From Bidens hawaiensis (Eukaryota; Streptophyta; Magnoliopsida; Asterales; Asteraceae): a stretch of 64,000 bases of DNA. Every line of letters starts with the position of its first letter. Within the stretch, counting starts at the first letter, position 1. A program made the position numbers and the translations under genes. The DNA lies in assembly GCA_021521415.1 (NCBI GenBank), contig JAIQDT010000670.1, positions 62,001 through 126,000 on the forward strand, read 5' to 3'. Under the pieces are notes generated by a model. The model did no database searches. It saw only the letters and a program-made list of their open reading frames with translations, and was not told where the DNA came from. Positions 14,600-27,869 of the stretch are shown here, piece after piece.

Positions 14600-17500
14600 C
14601 CATACAATATTTTATGATCCTACGAAAGAATCGAATCCATAATTATGCCCTATAACCACCCCGCGGCCCGTTCAAAATTTTGCCAGTGTTGCCAAAGGGG
14701 TATGTTCACAGATCCGGAGAAAAAACTGAGTATGGGTCGAACCACTGAATCGGATCAAATTTTCGATCTTGATGACCTCCACACAATATTTTATGATCCT
14801 ACGAAAGAATTGAATCCAAAATTATGCCCTATAGCCACCCCGCGGCCCGTTCGAAATTTTGCCAGTATTGCCAAAGATGTATGTTCACTAATCCGGAGAA
14901 AAAACTGAGTATGGGTCGAACCAGTGAATCGGATCAGATTTTCGATCTTGATGACCTCCATACAATATTTTATGATCCTAAGAAAGAATCGTATCCATAA
15001 TTATGCCCTATAGCCACCCCGCGGCCCGTTCGAAATTTTTCCAGTATTGCCAAAGGGGTATATACGTTCACTGATCCGGAGAAAAAACTGAGTATGGGTC
15101 GAACCACTGAATCGGATCAGAAATTCGGTCTTGGTGACCTCCATACAATATTTTATGATCCTACGAAAGAATCGAATCCGTAATTATGCCCTATAGCCAC
15201 CCCGCGGCCCGTTCGAAATTTTGCCAGAATTGCCGTAGGGGTATGTTCGCTGAGCCGGAGAAAAAACTGAGTATGGCTCGAACCACTGAATCGGATGGGA
15301 AATTTTGTTTTGGTGACCTCAAAACAATATTTTTTGATCCTACGACAGAATCGGATCCACAATTATACCTTATAGTCACCCCGCGGCATGTTCGAAATTT
15401 TGCCTGTATTGACAAAGGGGTATGTTCACAGATTCGGTGAAAAAACTGAGTATGAGTCGAACCACTGAATCGGATCAAAAATTCGGTCCAGGTGACCTCC
15501 AAACAATATTTTATGATCTTACGAAAGAATCGGATCCACAATTATACCTTATAGCCACCCCGCATCCCGTTCGAAATTTTGCCAGCATTGCAAAAGGGGT
15601 ATGTTCACTGATCCGGAGAAAAAACTGAGTATAGGTCGAATCACTGAATCGGATCAGATTTTCGATCTTGATGACCTCCATACAATATCTTATGATCCTA
15701 CGAAAGAATCGTATCCATAATTATGCCCTATAGACACCCCGCGGCCCGTTCGAAATTTTGCCAGTATTGCCAAAGGGGTATGTTCACTGATCCGGAGAAA
15801 AAACTGAGTATGGGTCGAACCACTGAATCAGATCAGATTTTCGATCTTGATGACCTCCATACAATATCTTATGATCCTACGAAAGAATCGTATCCATAAT
15901 TATGCCTTATAGACACCCCGCGAGCCGTTCGAAATTTTGCCACTATTGCCAAAGGGGTATGTTCACTGATCCGGAGAAAAAACTGAGTATGGGTCGAACC
16001 ACTGAATCAGATCAGAAATTTGGTCTTGGTGACCTCCATACAATATTTTATGATCTTACGAAAGAATCGAATCCACAATTATGCCCTATAGCCACCCCGC
16101 GGCCCGTTCGAAATTTTGCCAGTATTGCCAAAGGGGTATGTTCACTGATCCAGAGAAAAAACTGAGTATGGGTCGAACCACTAAATCGGATGGGAAATTT
16201 TGTTTTGGTGACCTCCAAACAATATTTTTGATCCTACGAAAGAATCGAATCCACAATTACTCCTTATAGCCACCCCGCGGCCCGTTCGAAATTTTGCCAG
16301 TATTGCCAAAGGGGTATGCTCACTGATCCGGAGAAAAAACTGAGTATGGTTCGAACCACTGAATCGGATCAGAAATTCGATCTTGGTGACCTTCAAACAA
16401 TATTTTATGATCATACGAAAGAATCGTATCTATAATTATGCCCTATAGCCACCCCGCGAGCCGTTCGAAATTTTGCCAGTATTGCCAAAGGGGTATGTTC
16501 ACTGATCCGGAGAAAAAACTTAGTATGGGTCGAACCACTGAATCGGATCAGAAATTCGATCTTGGTGACCTCCATACAATATTTTATGATCCTACGAAAG
16601 AATCGAATCCATAATTATGCCCTATAGCCACCCCACGGCCCGTACGAAATTTTGCTAGTATTGCCAAAGGGGTATGTTCACTGATCCGGAGAAAAATTTG
16701 AGTATGGGTCGAACCACTGAAAAGGATCAGATTTTCTATCTTGATGACCTCCATACAATATTTTATGATCCTACGAAAGAATCGTAACCATAATTATGCC
16801 CTATAGCCACCCCGCGAGTCGTTCAAAATTTTGCCAGTATTGCCAAAGGGGTATGTTCTCTGATCCGGAGAAAAAACTGAGTATGGATCGAACCACTGAA
16901 TCGGATCAGAAATTCGGTCTTGGTGAGCTTCAAACAATATTTTATAATCCTACGAAAGAATCGTATCCATAATGCCCTATAGCCACCCCGCGAGCCGTTC
17001 GAAATTTTGCATGTATTGCCACAGGGGTATGTTCACTGATCCGGAGAAAAAACTGAGTATGGGTCGAACCACTGAATTGGATCAGAAATTCGGTCTTGGT
17101 GACCTCTATACAATATTTTATGATCCAACGAAAGAATCGAATCCACAATTATGCCCTATAGCCACCCCGCGGCCCGTTCGAAATTTTGCCAGTATTGCCA
17201 AAGGGGTATGCTCACTGATCCGGAGAAAAAACTGAGTATGGTTCGAACCACTGAATCGGATCAGAAATTCGATCTTGGTGACCTTCAAACAACATTTTAT
17301 GATCCTACGAAAGAATCGTATCTATAATTATGCCCTATAGCCACCCCGCGAGCCGTTCGAAATTTTGCCAGTATTGCCAAAGGTGTATGTTCACTGATCC
17401 GGAGAAAAAACTTAGTATGGGTCGAACCACTGAATCGGATTAGAAATTCGATCTTGGTGACCTCCATACAATATTTTATGATCCTACGAAAGAATCGAAT

Positions 17501-20500
17501 TCATAATTATGCCCTATAGCCACCCCGCGGCCCGTTCAAAATTTTGCCAGTATTGCCAAAAGGGTATGTTCACAGATCCGGAGAAAAAACTGAGTATGGG
17601 TTGAACCACTGAATCGGATCAAATTTTCGATCTTGATGACCTCCACACAATATTTTATGATCCTACGAAAGAATTGAATCCACAATTATGCCCTATAGCC
17701 ACCCCGCGGCCCGTTCGAAATTTTGCCAGTATTGCCAAAGATGTATGTTCACTAATCCGGAGAAAAAACTGAGTATGGGTCGAACCAGTGAATCGGATCA
17801 GATTTTCGATCTTGATGACGTCCATACAATATTTTATGATCCTAAGAAAGAATCGTATCCATAATTATGCCCTATAGCCACCCCGCGGCCCGTTCGAAAT
17901 TTTTCCAGTATTGCCAAAGGGGTATATACGTTCACTGATCCGGAGAAAAAACTGAGTATGGGTCGAACCACTGAATCGGATCAGAAATTCGGTCTTGGTG
18001 ACCTCCATACAATATTTTATGATCCTACGAAAGAATCGAATCCATAATTATGCCCTATAGCCACCCCGCGGCCCGTTCGAAATTTTGCCAGAATTGCCGA
18101 AGGGGTATGTTCGCTGAGCCGGAGAAAAAACTGAGTATGGCTCGAACCACTGAATCGGATGGGAAATTTAGTTTTGGTGACCTCCAAACAATATTTTTTG
18201 ATCTTACGAAAGAATCGGATCCACAATTATGCCTTATAGTCACCCCGCGGCATGTTCGAAATTTTGCCTGTATTGACAAAGGGGTATGTTCACAGATTCG
18301 GTGAAAAAACTGAGTATGGCTCGAACCACTGAATTGGATGGGAAATTTTGTTTTGGTGACCTCCAAACAATATTTTTTGATCCTACGAAAGAATCGGATC
18401 CACAATTATGCCTTATAGTCACCCCGCGGCCTGTTCGAAATTTTACCTGTATTGCCAAAGGGGTATGTTCACTGATCCGGAGAAAAAACTGAGTGTGGGT
18501 CGAACCACTGAATCGGATCAGATTTTCGATCTTGTTGACCTCCGTACAATATTTTATGATCCTACGGAAGAATCGTTTCCATAATTATGCCTAATAGCCC
18601 CCCCGCGAGCCGTTCGAAATTTTGCCAGTATTGCCGAAGGGGTATGTTCACTGATCCGGAGAAAAAACTGAGTATGGGTCGAACCACTGAATCGGATCAG
18701 AAATTCGATCTTGGTGACCTCCATACAATATTTTATGATCCTACGAAGGAATCGAATCCATAATTATGCCCTATAGCTACCCCGCGGCCCGTTCGAAATT
18801 TTGCCTGTATTGCCTAAGGGGTATGTTCACTGATCCGAAGAAAAAACTGAGTATGGGTCGAACCACTGAATCGGATCAGATTTTCGATCTTGATGACCTC
18901 CATACAATATCTTATGATCCTACGAAAGAATCGTATCCATAATTATGCCCTATAGACACCCCGCGGCCCGTTCGAAATTTTGCCAGTATTGCCAAAGGGG
19001 TATGTTCACTGATCCGGAGAAAAAACTGAGTATGGGTCGAACCACTGAATCGGATCAGATTTTCGATCTTGATGACCTCCATACAATATCTTATGATCCT
19101 ACGAAAGAATCGTATCCATAATTATGCCTTATAGACACCCCGCGAGCCGTTCGAAATTTTGCCACTGTTGCCAAAGGGGTATGTTCACTGATCCGGAGAA
19201 AAAACTGAGTATGGGTCGAACCACTGAATCGGATCAGAAATTTGGTCTTGGTGACCTCCATACAATATTTTATGATCTTACGAAAGAATCGAATCCACAA
19301 TTATGCCCTATAGCCACCCCGCGGCCCGTTCGAAATTTTGCCAGTATTGCCAAAGGGGTATGTTCACTGATCCAGAGAAAAAACTGAGTATGGGTCGAAC
19401 CACTAAATCGGATGGGAAATTTTGTTTTGGTGACCTCCAAACAATATTTTTTGATCCTACGAAAGAATCGGATCCACAATTACTCCTTATAGCCACCCCG
19501 CAGCCCATTCGAAATTTTGCCAGTATTACCAAAGGGGTATGTTCACTGATCCGGAGAAAAAACTTAGTATGGGTCGAACCATTGAATCGGATCAGAAATT
19601 CGATCTTGGTGACCTCCATACAATATTTTATGATCCTACGAAAGAATCGAATCCATAATTATGCCCTATAGCCACCCCGCGGCCCGTACGAAATTTTGCT
19701 AGTATTGCCAAAGGGGTATGTTCACTGATCCGGAGAAAAATTTGAGTATGGGTCGAACCAATGAATCGGATCAGATTTTCGATCTTGATGACCTCCATAC
19801 AATATTTTATGATCCTACGAAAGAATCGTAACCATAATTATGCCCTATAGCCACCCCGCGAGTCGTTCAAAATTTTGCCTGTATTGCCAAAGGGGTATGT
19901 TCACAGATCCGGAGAAAAAACTGAGTATGGGTCGAACCACTGAATCGGATCAAATTTTCGATCTTGATGACCTCCACACAATATTTTATGATCCTACGAA
20001 AGAATTGAATCCACAATTATGCCCTATAGCCACCCCGCGGCCCGTTCGATATTTTGCCAGTATTACCAAAGGGGTATGTTCACAGATCCGGAGAAAAAAC
20101 TGAGTATGGGTCGAACCACTGAATCGGATCAAATTTTCGATCTTGATGACCTCCACACAATATTTTATGATCCTACGAAAGAATTGAATCCACAATTATG
20201 CCCTATAGCCACCCCGCGGCCCGTTCGAAATTTTGCCTGTATTGCCAAAGATGTATGTTCACTAATCCGGAGAAAAAACTGAGTATGGGTCGAACCAGTG
20301 AATCGGATCAGATTTTCGATCTTGATGACCTCCATACAATATTTTATGATCCTAAGAAAGAATCGTATCCGTAATTATGCCCTATAGCCACCCCGCGGCC
20401 CGTTCGAAATTTTTCCAGTATTGCCAAAGGGGTATATACGTTCACTGATCCGGAGAAAAAACTGAGTATGGATCGAACCACTGAATCGGATCAGAAATTC

Positions 20501-23500
20501 GGTCTTGGTGAGCTTCAAACAATATTTTATAATCCTACGAAAGAATCGTATCCATAATGCCCTATAGCCACCCCGCGAGCCGTTCGAAATTTTGCATGTA
20601 TTGCCACAGAGGTATGTTCACTGATCCGGAGAAAAAACTGAGTATGGGTCGAACCACTGAATTGGATCAGAAATTCGGTCTTGGTGACCTCCATACAATA
20701 TTTTATGATCCAACGAAAGAATCGAATCCACAATTATGCCCTATAGCCACCCCGCGGCCCGTTCGAAATTTTGCCAGTATTGCCAAAGGGGTATGCTCAC
20801 TGATCCGGAGAAAAAACTGAGTATGGTTCGAACCACTGAATCGGATCAGAAATTCGATCTTGGTGACCTTCAAACAATATTTTATGATCCTACGAAAGAA
20901 TCGTATCTATAATTATGCCCTACAGCCACCCCGCGAGCCGTTCGAAATTTTGCCTGTATTGCCAAAGGAGTATGTTCACTGATCCGGAGAAAAAACTTAG
21001 TATGGGTCGAACCACTGAATCGGATCAGAAATTCGATCTTGGTGACCTCCATACAATATTTTATGATCCTACGAAAGAATCGAATCCATAATTATGCCCT
21101 ATAGCCACCCCGCGGCCCGTTCAAAATTTTGCCAGTATTGCCAAAGAGGTATGTTCACAGATCCGGAGAAAAAACTGAGTATGGGTCGAACCACTGAATC
21201 GGATCAAATTTTCGATCTTGATGACCTCCACACAATATTTTATGATCCTACGAAAGAATTGAATCCACAATTATGCCCTATAGCCACCCCGCGGCCCGTT
21301 CGAAATTTTGCCAGTATTGCCAAAGATGTATGTTCACTAATCCGGAGAAAAAACTGAGTATGGGTCGAACCAGTGAATCGGATCAGATTTTCGATCTTGA
21401 TGACCTCCATACAATATTTTATGATCCTAAGAAAGAATCGTATCCATAATTATGCCCTATAGCCACCCCGCGGCCCGTTCGAAATTTTTCCAGTATTGCC
21501 AAAGGGGTATATACCTTCACTGATCCGGAGAAAAAACTGAGTATGGGTCGAACCACTGAATCGGATCAGAAATTCGGTCTTGGTGACCTCCATACAATAT
21601 TTTATGATCTTACGAAAGAATCGAATCCATAATTATGCCCTATAGCCACCCCGCGGCCCGTTCGAAATTTTGCCAGAATTGCCGAAGGGGTATGTTCGCT
21701 GAGCGGGAGAAAAAACTGAGTATGGCTCGAACCACTGAATCGGATGGGAAATTTTGTTTTGGTGACCTCCAAACAATATTTTTTGATCCTACGAAAGAAT
21801 CGGATCCACAATTATGCCTTATAGTCACCCCGCGGCATATTCGAAATTTTGCCTGTATTGACAAAGGGGTATGTTCACAGATTCGGTGAAAAAACTGAGT
21901 ATGGCTCGAACCACTGAATTGGATGGGAAATTTTGTTTTGGTGACCTCCAAACAATATTTTTTGATCCTACGAAAGAATCGGATCCACAATTATGCCTTA
22001 TAGTCACCCCAAGGCCTGTTCGAAATTTTACCTGTATTGCCAAAGGGGTATGTTCACTGATCCGGAGAAAAAACTGAGTGTGGGTCGAACCACTGAATCG
22101 GATCAGATTTTCGATCTTGTTGACCTCCGTACAATATTTTATGATCCTACGGAAGAATCGTTTCCATAATTATGCCTAATAGCCCCCCCGCGAGCCGTTC
22201 GAAATTTTGCCATTATTGCCGAAGGGGTATGTTCACTGATCCGGAGAAAAAACTGAGTATGGGTCGAACCACTGAATCGGATCAGAAATTCGATCTTGGT
22301 GACCTCCATACAATATTTTATGATCCTACGAAGGAATCGAATCCATAATTATGCCCTATAGCTACCCCGCGGCCCGTTCGAAATTTTGCCAGTATTGCCT
22401 AAGGGGTATGTTCACTGATCCGAAGAAAAAACTGAGTATGGGTCGAACCACTGAATCGGATCAGATTTTCGATCTTGATGACCTCCATACAATATCTTAT
22501 GATCCTACGAAAGAATCGTATCCATAATTATGCCCTATAGACACCCCGCGGCCCGTTCGAAATTTTGCCAGTATTGCCAAAGGGGTATGTTCACTGATCC
22601 GGAGAAAAAACTGAGTATGGGTCGAACCACTGAATCGGATCAGATTTTCGATCTTGATGACCTCCATACAATATCTTATGATCCTACGAAAGAATCGTAT
22701 CTATAATTATGCCTTATAGACACCCCGCGAGCCGTTCGAAATTTTGCCACTATTGCCAAAGGGGTATGTTCACTGATCCGGAGAAAAAACTGAGTATGGG
22801 TCGAACCACTGAATCGGATCAGAAATTTGGTCTTGGTGACCTCCATACAATATTTTATGATCTTACGAAAGAATCGAATCCACAATTATGCCCTATAGCC
22901 ACCCCGCGGCCCGTTCGAAATTTTCCAGTATTGCCAAAGGGGTATGTTCACTGATCCAGAGAAAAAACTGAGTATGGGTCGAACCACTAAATCGGATGGG
23001 AAATTTTGTTTTGGTGACCTCCAAACAATATTTTTTGATCCTACGAAAGAATCGGATCCACAATTACTCCTTATAGCCACCCCGCAGCCCGTTCGAAATT
23101 TTGCCAGTATTACCAAAGGGGTATGTTCACTGATCCGGAGAAAAAACTTAGTATGGGTCGAATCACTGAATCGGATCAGATTTTCGATCTTGATGACCTC
23201 CATACGATATCTTGTGATCCTACGAAAGAATCGTATCCATAATTATGCCCTATAACCACCCCGCGAGCCGTTCGAAATTTTGCCACTATTGCTAAAGAGG
23301 TATGTTCACTGATCCGGAGAAAAAACTGAGTATGGGTCGAACCACTGAATCGAATCAGAAATTCGGTCTTGGTGACCTCCATACAATATTTTATGATCCT
23401 ACGAAAGAATCGAATACACAATTATGCCCTATAGCCACCCCGCGGCTCGTACGAAATTTTGCTAGTATTGCCAAAGGGGTATGTTCACTGATCCGGAGAA

Positions 23501-24035
23501 AAATTTGAGTACGGGTCGAACCACTGAATCGGATCAGATTTTCGATCTTGATGACCTCCATACAATATTTTATGATCCTTCGAAAGAATCGTAACCATAA
23601 TTATGCCCTATAGCCACCCCGCGAGTCGTTCAAAATTTTGCCAGTATTGCCAAAGGGGTATGTTCCCTGATCCGGAGAAAAAACTGAGTATGGATCGAAC
23701 CACTGAATCGGATTAGAAATTCGGTCTTGGTGAGCTTCAAACAATATTTTATAATCCTACGAAAGAATCGTATCCATAATGCCCTATAGCCACCCCGCGA
23801 GCCGTTCGAAATTTTGCATGTATTGCCACAGGGGTATGTTCACTGATCCGGAGAAAAAACTGAGTATGGGTCGAACCACTGAATTGGATCAGAAATTCGG
23901 TCTTGGTGACCTCCATACAATATTTTATGATCCAACGAAAGAATCGAATCCACAATTATGCCCTATAGCCACCCCGCGGCCCGTTCGAAATTTTGCCTGT
24001 ATTGCCAAAGGGGTATGCTCACTGATCCGGAGAAA
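14600..24035. repeat. Large higher-order repeats of 16, 18 and ~20 monomers
   Basis: Rare monomer variants recur at long spacings. There is 2,864 bp (16 monomers) between 15,153 and 18,017. There is 3,222 bp (18 monomers) between 15,902 and 19,124 and again between 20,557 and 23,779. There is 3,585 bp (20 monomers plus 5 bp) between 16,942 and 20,527, 18,017 and 21,602, and 19,091 and 22,676. Diagnostic markers are a 4-bp insertion giving GGGGTATATAC (about 15,058, 17,921, 20,431 and 21,506) and a shortened TCCATAATGCCC (16,968, 20,553 and 23,776). The 3,585-bp copies match from about 16,865/20,450 until about 19,575/23,160, then switch to another register, as expected from unequal exchange. 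Confidence 0.8.
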
Positions 24036-25270
24036 AAACTGAGTATGGTTCGAACCACTGAATCGGATCAGAAATTCGATCTTGGTGACCTTCAAACAAT
24101 ATTTTATGATCCTACGAAAGAACCGTATCTATAATTATGCCCTATAGCCACCCCGCGAGCCGTTCGAAATTTTGCCGGTATTGCCAAAGGGGTATGTTCA
24201 CTGATCCGGAGAAAAAACTGAGTATGGGTCGAACCACTGAATCGGATCAGAAATTCGGTTTTGGTGACCTCCATTCAATATTTTATGATCCTACGAAAGA
24301 ATCGGATCCATAATTATGCCCTATAACCACCCCGCGGCCAGTTCGAAATTTTGCCACTATTGCCAAAGGGGTATGTTCACTGATCCTGAGAAAAAACTGA
24401 GTATGGGTCGAACCACTGAATCTGATGGGAAATTCGGTTTTGGTGACCTCCATACAATATTTTATGATCCTACGAAAGAATCGTATCCATAATTATGCCC
24501 TAAAGCCACCCCGCGGCCAGTTCGAAATTTTGCCAGTATTGCCAAAGGGGTATGTTCATTGATCCAGTGAAAAAACTGAGTATGAGTCGAACCATTGAAT
24601 CGGATCAGAAATTCGGTCTTGGTGACCTTTAAACAATATTTTATGATCCTACGAAAGAATCGTATCCATAATTATGCCTTATAGCCACCCCGCGAGCCGT
24701 TCGAAATTTTTCCAGTATTGCCAAAGGGGTATGTTCACTGATCCGGAGAAAAAACTGAGTATGGGTCGAACCACTGAATCGGATCAGAAATTCGGTCTTG
24801 GTGAAATTTAAACAATATTTTATGATCCTACGAAAGAATCGGATCCACAATTATGCCTTATAGCCACCCCGCGGCCCGTTCTAAATTTTGCCAGTATTGC
24901 CAAAGGGGTATGTTCACTGATTCGGAGAAAAAACTGAGTATGGGTCGAACCACTGAATCCGATCAGATTTTCGATCTTGATGACCTCCATACAATATTTT
25001 ATGATCCTACGAAAGAATCGTATCCATAATTATGCCCTATAGCCACCACGCGAGCCGTTCCAAATTTTGCCAGTATTGCCAAAGGGGTATGTTCACTGAT
25101 CCGGAGAAAAAACTGAGTATGGGTCGAACCACTGAATCGGATCAGAAATTCGGTTTTGGTGACCTCCATACAATATTTTATGATCCTACGAAAGAATCGG
25201 ATCCATAATTATGCCCTATAACCACCCCGCGGCTAGTTCGAAATTATGCCCTATAATTATGCCCTATAAC

Positions 25271-25859
25271 ATCCTGTGGTACTTTGCTAACTCATGCAAT
25301 AATCAACGTTATAACTATTGCAAACATGTTAGTATTTCTTTTTCATATTTATGCCAATTGCATTCCTTGTGTAATACTTTCAACTATTTCATATATTCCT
25401 TGATTATATGACTTTTAATTGTAATAAATTAAAAAAAAACTTGAAACATTTCATTAAAGATCGGTTGGTGACAGCAAATTTATCATTCTCATTCAACTTC
25501 TGATTCAATTAGTATAATACTTTGTATAAAAAGTCCGTTAGTATAATATTATTAAAAGTATCCAATTTAATAAAAAAATAACCAACATATATCTTTTTTA
25601 CTTGAAAGAACCCGTGTTCTTACATGGACGGTTATATGTTGCCTTGTCAAGAGTTACCAGCAGACATGTGCTAAAGAATTTGATTCTTGATAAACAAGGT
25701 AATCTAATACAAGCACAAATGTAGTGTACATGGAAATGTTCTTATTTGTAAAGTATTTGTGTAATATTTCTTTTGTAATTCCTGTAATTTCAATGTAAGT
25801 TGTAATTGTATTAACAATATATGATAATTTCGTCGTTGATTGTATATTTCTTAATGTTT
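25271..25859. other. A+T-rich spacer beyond the satellite edge
   Basis: Immediately after the last recognisable satellite monomer the sequence becomes A+T-rich and non-repetitive. I see no coding exon, RNA gene or clear transposon end in it. Confidence 0.6.
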
Positions 25860-25999
25860 AAATTTTAAAATGAGAAAATTATAATTTGCTTCCCTATGCT
25901 TTATGGGCGGGAGCACTTTACAGGCCCGAGTCCGATTTTGCGTGTTGCGCGCCACTAAAGCACATGGAAGCAAATCATAATTTTCTCTTTTAAAATTTC
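25860..25999. mobile_element. Small inverted-repeat element (MITE-like)
   Basis: About 45 bp at the left end (AAATTTTAAAATGAGAAAAT followed by TATAATTTGCTTCC and CTATGCTTTATGG) is mirrored as an imperfect inverted repeat at the right end (CCATAAAGCATA-like sequence, then GGAAGCAAATCATAATTTTC and TCTTTTAAAATTT). The whole is about 140 bp and can fold into one long hairpin. It has no coding capacity. A related half copy occurs near 31,489. The superfamily cannot be assigned because no clear target duplication was seen. Confidence 0.65.
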
Positions 26000-26242
26000 C
26001 ATCAATTACCCGTGTAATACACGGCCTCAAACTAGTATCTTCATAAGTTATGCTATCCGGCTTAGGAGGGAACATTGGATCATATTATAGGTTGTGTTTT
26101 GTCAATTGAAAATTCTCAATATAATAGTAATAATATTTTAATTACATAAATTTTCAATATATGTCTAATTATAGTAGATGAGTTTGACCATACAATATTT
26201 CTGTTGATGATATACATATTTTGTGGTAGTCCGCATATATGT

Positions 26243-26250
26243 TATATAAA
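26243..26250 (+). promoter_or_regulatory. Candidate TATA box of the pectate lyase gene
   Basis: TATATAAA lies 41 bp upstream of the first in-frame ATG (26,291) and 152 bp upstream of the second (26,402). A start of transcription about 30 bp downstream would leave both ATGs in the mRNA. Confidence 0.4.
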
Positions 26251-26290
26251 CATTTTAGTTTTCATGGGAAGAAATTTTTAAAAGACGGAG

Positions 26291-27856
26291 ATGATGAAGG
26301 CGAATCACTGTGGTTTGATTAGGTTAATTAATCCCCCCACTAGTGGTTCCCTTAATTATGATCCCGATTCCATTTCCATAGACCGACCACAATTAATTCG
26401 AATGTCTTTTTCGGCCTTATTGGCCTTTGCGGTCGTCATAGTGGGGAGTCATGATGTCTTAGCCGGAACAATGAGAGAATACACAGGTCATCCAGACGCC
26501 TTCATAGAAGAACGCGCTCACAATGCTACCAAGGCCGCTTTAAGAGCATATAATCCAAACCCTGAATTGGCCATCCTTAATTTCAATAAACAAATCCAAG
26601 AGTACGTGAGTCATGAGTTCCTAAAATATTACTACTTAATTTGAATGTATGTATGTTATATTAAGGTGGTTTGTTGATCGATCAGGTCTTTCGATGCAGA
26701 AACAAATAATAATAATTCAACGAAGAAGAGCTGGAGCTGGAGCTGGAGTTGGAGCTGGAGGAGGAGGCTGCTAAATAGGAAGTCAGGGGGATGCATGGCT
26801 ACCAACCCCATAGACAGATGTTGGAGGTGCAACAAGGACTGGGCCAAGAATCGACAAGCTTTAGGTGAATGTGCTCGCGGGTTTGGAGAGCGCACGACGG
26901 GTGGTATGGGAGGTGCTACCTACGTGGTGACAGACGCCTCAGACGATGACATGCTGAATCCCAAGAAAGGAACCCTCCGGTGGGGAGTCATCCAGAAGAG
27001 GCCCCTCTGGATCATCTTCGCCAGGTCCATGGTCATCACCCTCCAGCAAGAGCTCATAGTCAACGACCACAAGACGATTGACGGGAGAGGGGTGACCGTC
27101 CACATCGCGCACGGGGCGGGCCTCACCATCCAGTTCGTTCATAACGTCATCGTCCACGGGATCCGGATCCACCACATTGTCTCCAAGCCCGGGGGGATGA
27201 TCCGGGACTCCACCGACCACTACGGCTTCAGGACCGTCAGCGATGGGGACGGCATCTCCATTTTCGGCGCCAGCAAGGTGTGGGTGGACCACGTGTCGCT
27301 GGACCACTGCTCAGACGGCCTCATCGACGCCATCATGGCCAGCACCGCGGTGACCATCTCCAACTGCAAGTTCAACCACCACAACGACGTGATGCTGCTG
27401 GGCGCCAGCAACAGCTACCATGGAGATGAGATCATGCAGGTGACCATCGCATTCAACCGGTTTGGGAAGGGGCTGGTGCAGAGGATGCCCGCGTGCCGCT
27501 GGGGGTTCTTCCACGTCGTCAACAACGACTATAACAAGTGGGAAATGTATGCTATCGGGGGGAGCATGAACCCTACCATCATCAGCCAAGGCAACCGCTT
27601 CAGGGCTCCGGACAACGTCCACGCTAAAGAGGTCACCCACCGGGATCACTTTCATCATAAAGTCTGGAGGCACTGGCGATGGAGGACCGTCAATGACCTT
27701 TTCCTTAACGGGGCCTTCTTCGTAGCATCCGGAGATCACTCAGACATTGCTCACGAACTCAAAAAGCATATGGTCCAAGCAAAAGATGGCGCAGCCGTCG
27801 GTCTGCTCACTCGTTACGCGGGGGCCCTCCACTGCAGGCCCAACAGACCTTGCTAA
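26291..27856 (+). CDS. Pectate lyase, polysaccharide lyase family 1
   Basis: Two exons join in phase: 26,291-26,601 and 26,686-27,856, around an 84-bp intron with GTACGT donor and ATCAG acceptor, giving 493 codons. The second in-frame ATG (26,402) leads directly into a hydrophobic signal peptide ([16 protein letters not shown]) and would give 456 residues, nearer the family norm, so it may be the true start. Family: secreted enzymes that cleave demethylated pectin by beta-elimination, calcium-dependent. Visible are the plant N-terminal region, the entry motif NPIDRCWRC, the Ca-site motifs [10 protein letters not shown] and [18 protein letters not shown], the catalytic-arginine segment [16 protein letters not shown], and the usual C-terminus [14 protein letters not shown]. 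Odd points are a (Ser-Trp)5 run just before the catalytic domain, coded by a GGAGCT-type repeat, an intronless and G+C-rich second exon, and a position 1 kb from a satellite array. No lesion was seen. Confidence 0.93.
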
Positions 27857-27862
27857 TTAATT

Positions 27863-27868
27863 AATAAA
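27863..27868 (+). terminator. Candidate polyadenylation signal
   Basis: AATAAA lies 7 bp after the pectate lyase stop codon and is followed by a T-rich stretch. Position this close to the stop is unusual, so a further downstream signal may be used instead. Confidence 0.3.
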
Positions 27869-27869
27869 T

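Larger units (their letters stand above)
1..25270. repeat. Tandem satellite array, ~179-bp monomer
   Basis: A unit of about 179 bp repeats head to tail without interruption, about 140 times. Recurring landmarks in each unit are GGTATGTTCACTGATCCG, GACCTCCATACAATATT, GATCCTACGAAAGAATC and CCCGTTCGAAATTTTGCC. Neighbouring units differ at a modest number of positions and a few are shortened. The array is already under way at base 1. It ends near 25,270, where a short motif, ATTATGCCCTATA, is repeated three times and the sequence changes to A+T-rich DNA. A unit near 180 bp fits one nucleosome and is typical of plant centromeric or heterochromatic satellites; a centromeric role is inference only. 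No transposon is inserted in it here. Short open frames of 60-120 codons on both strands come from the repeated sequence and are not genes. Confidence 0.97.

Noticed and set aside
1..25240. Over a hundred 60-122-codon open frames on both strands of the satellite
   Set aside because: They repeat with the monomer, appear on both strands of the same bases, begin and end at monomer landmarks and change frame each unit because 179 is not divisible by three. There is no sign of a gene.
1..25270. CENP-B box or pol III box B in the satellite monomer
   Set aside because: I looked for TTCGNNNNANNCGGG on both strands and found no match. A GTTCGAACC box-B-like word occurs only in a few monomers and no box A was seen.
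1..25270. CRISPR-like array
   Set aside because: Repeats are contiguous with no unique spacers, the unit is about 179 bp, and the context is eukaryotic.
26920..27739. Open frames of 69-142 codons antisense to the pectate lyase
   Set aside because: They are shadows of the G+C-rich lyase exon and show no domain of their own.
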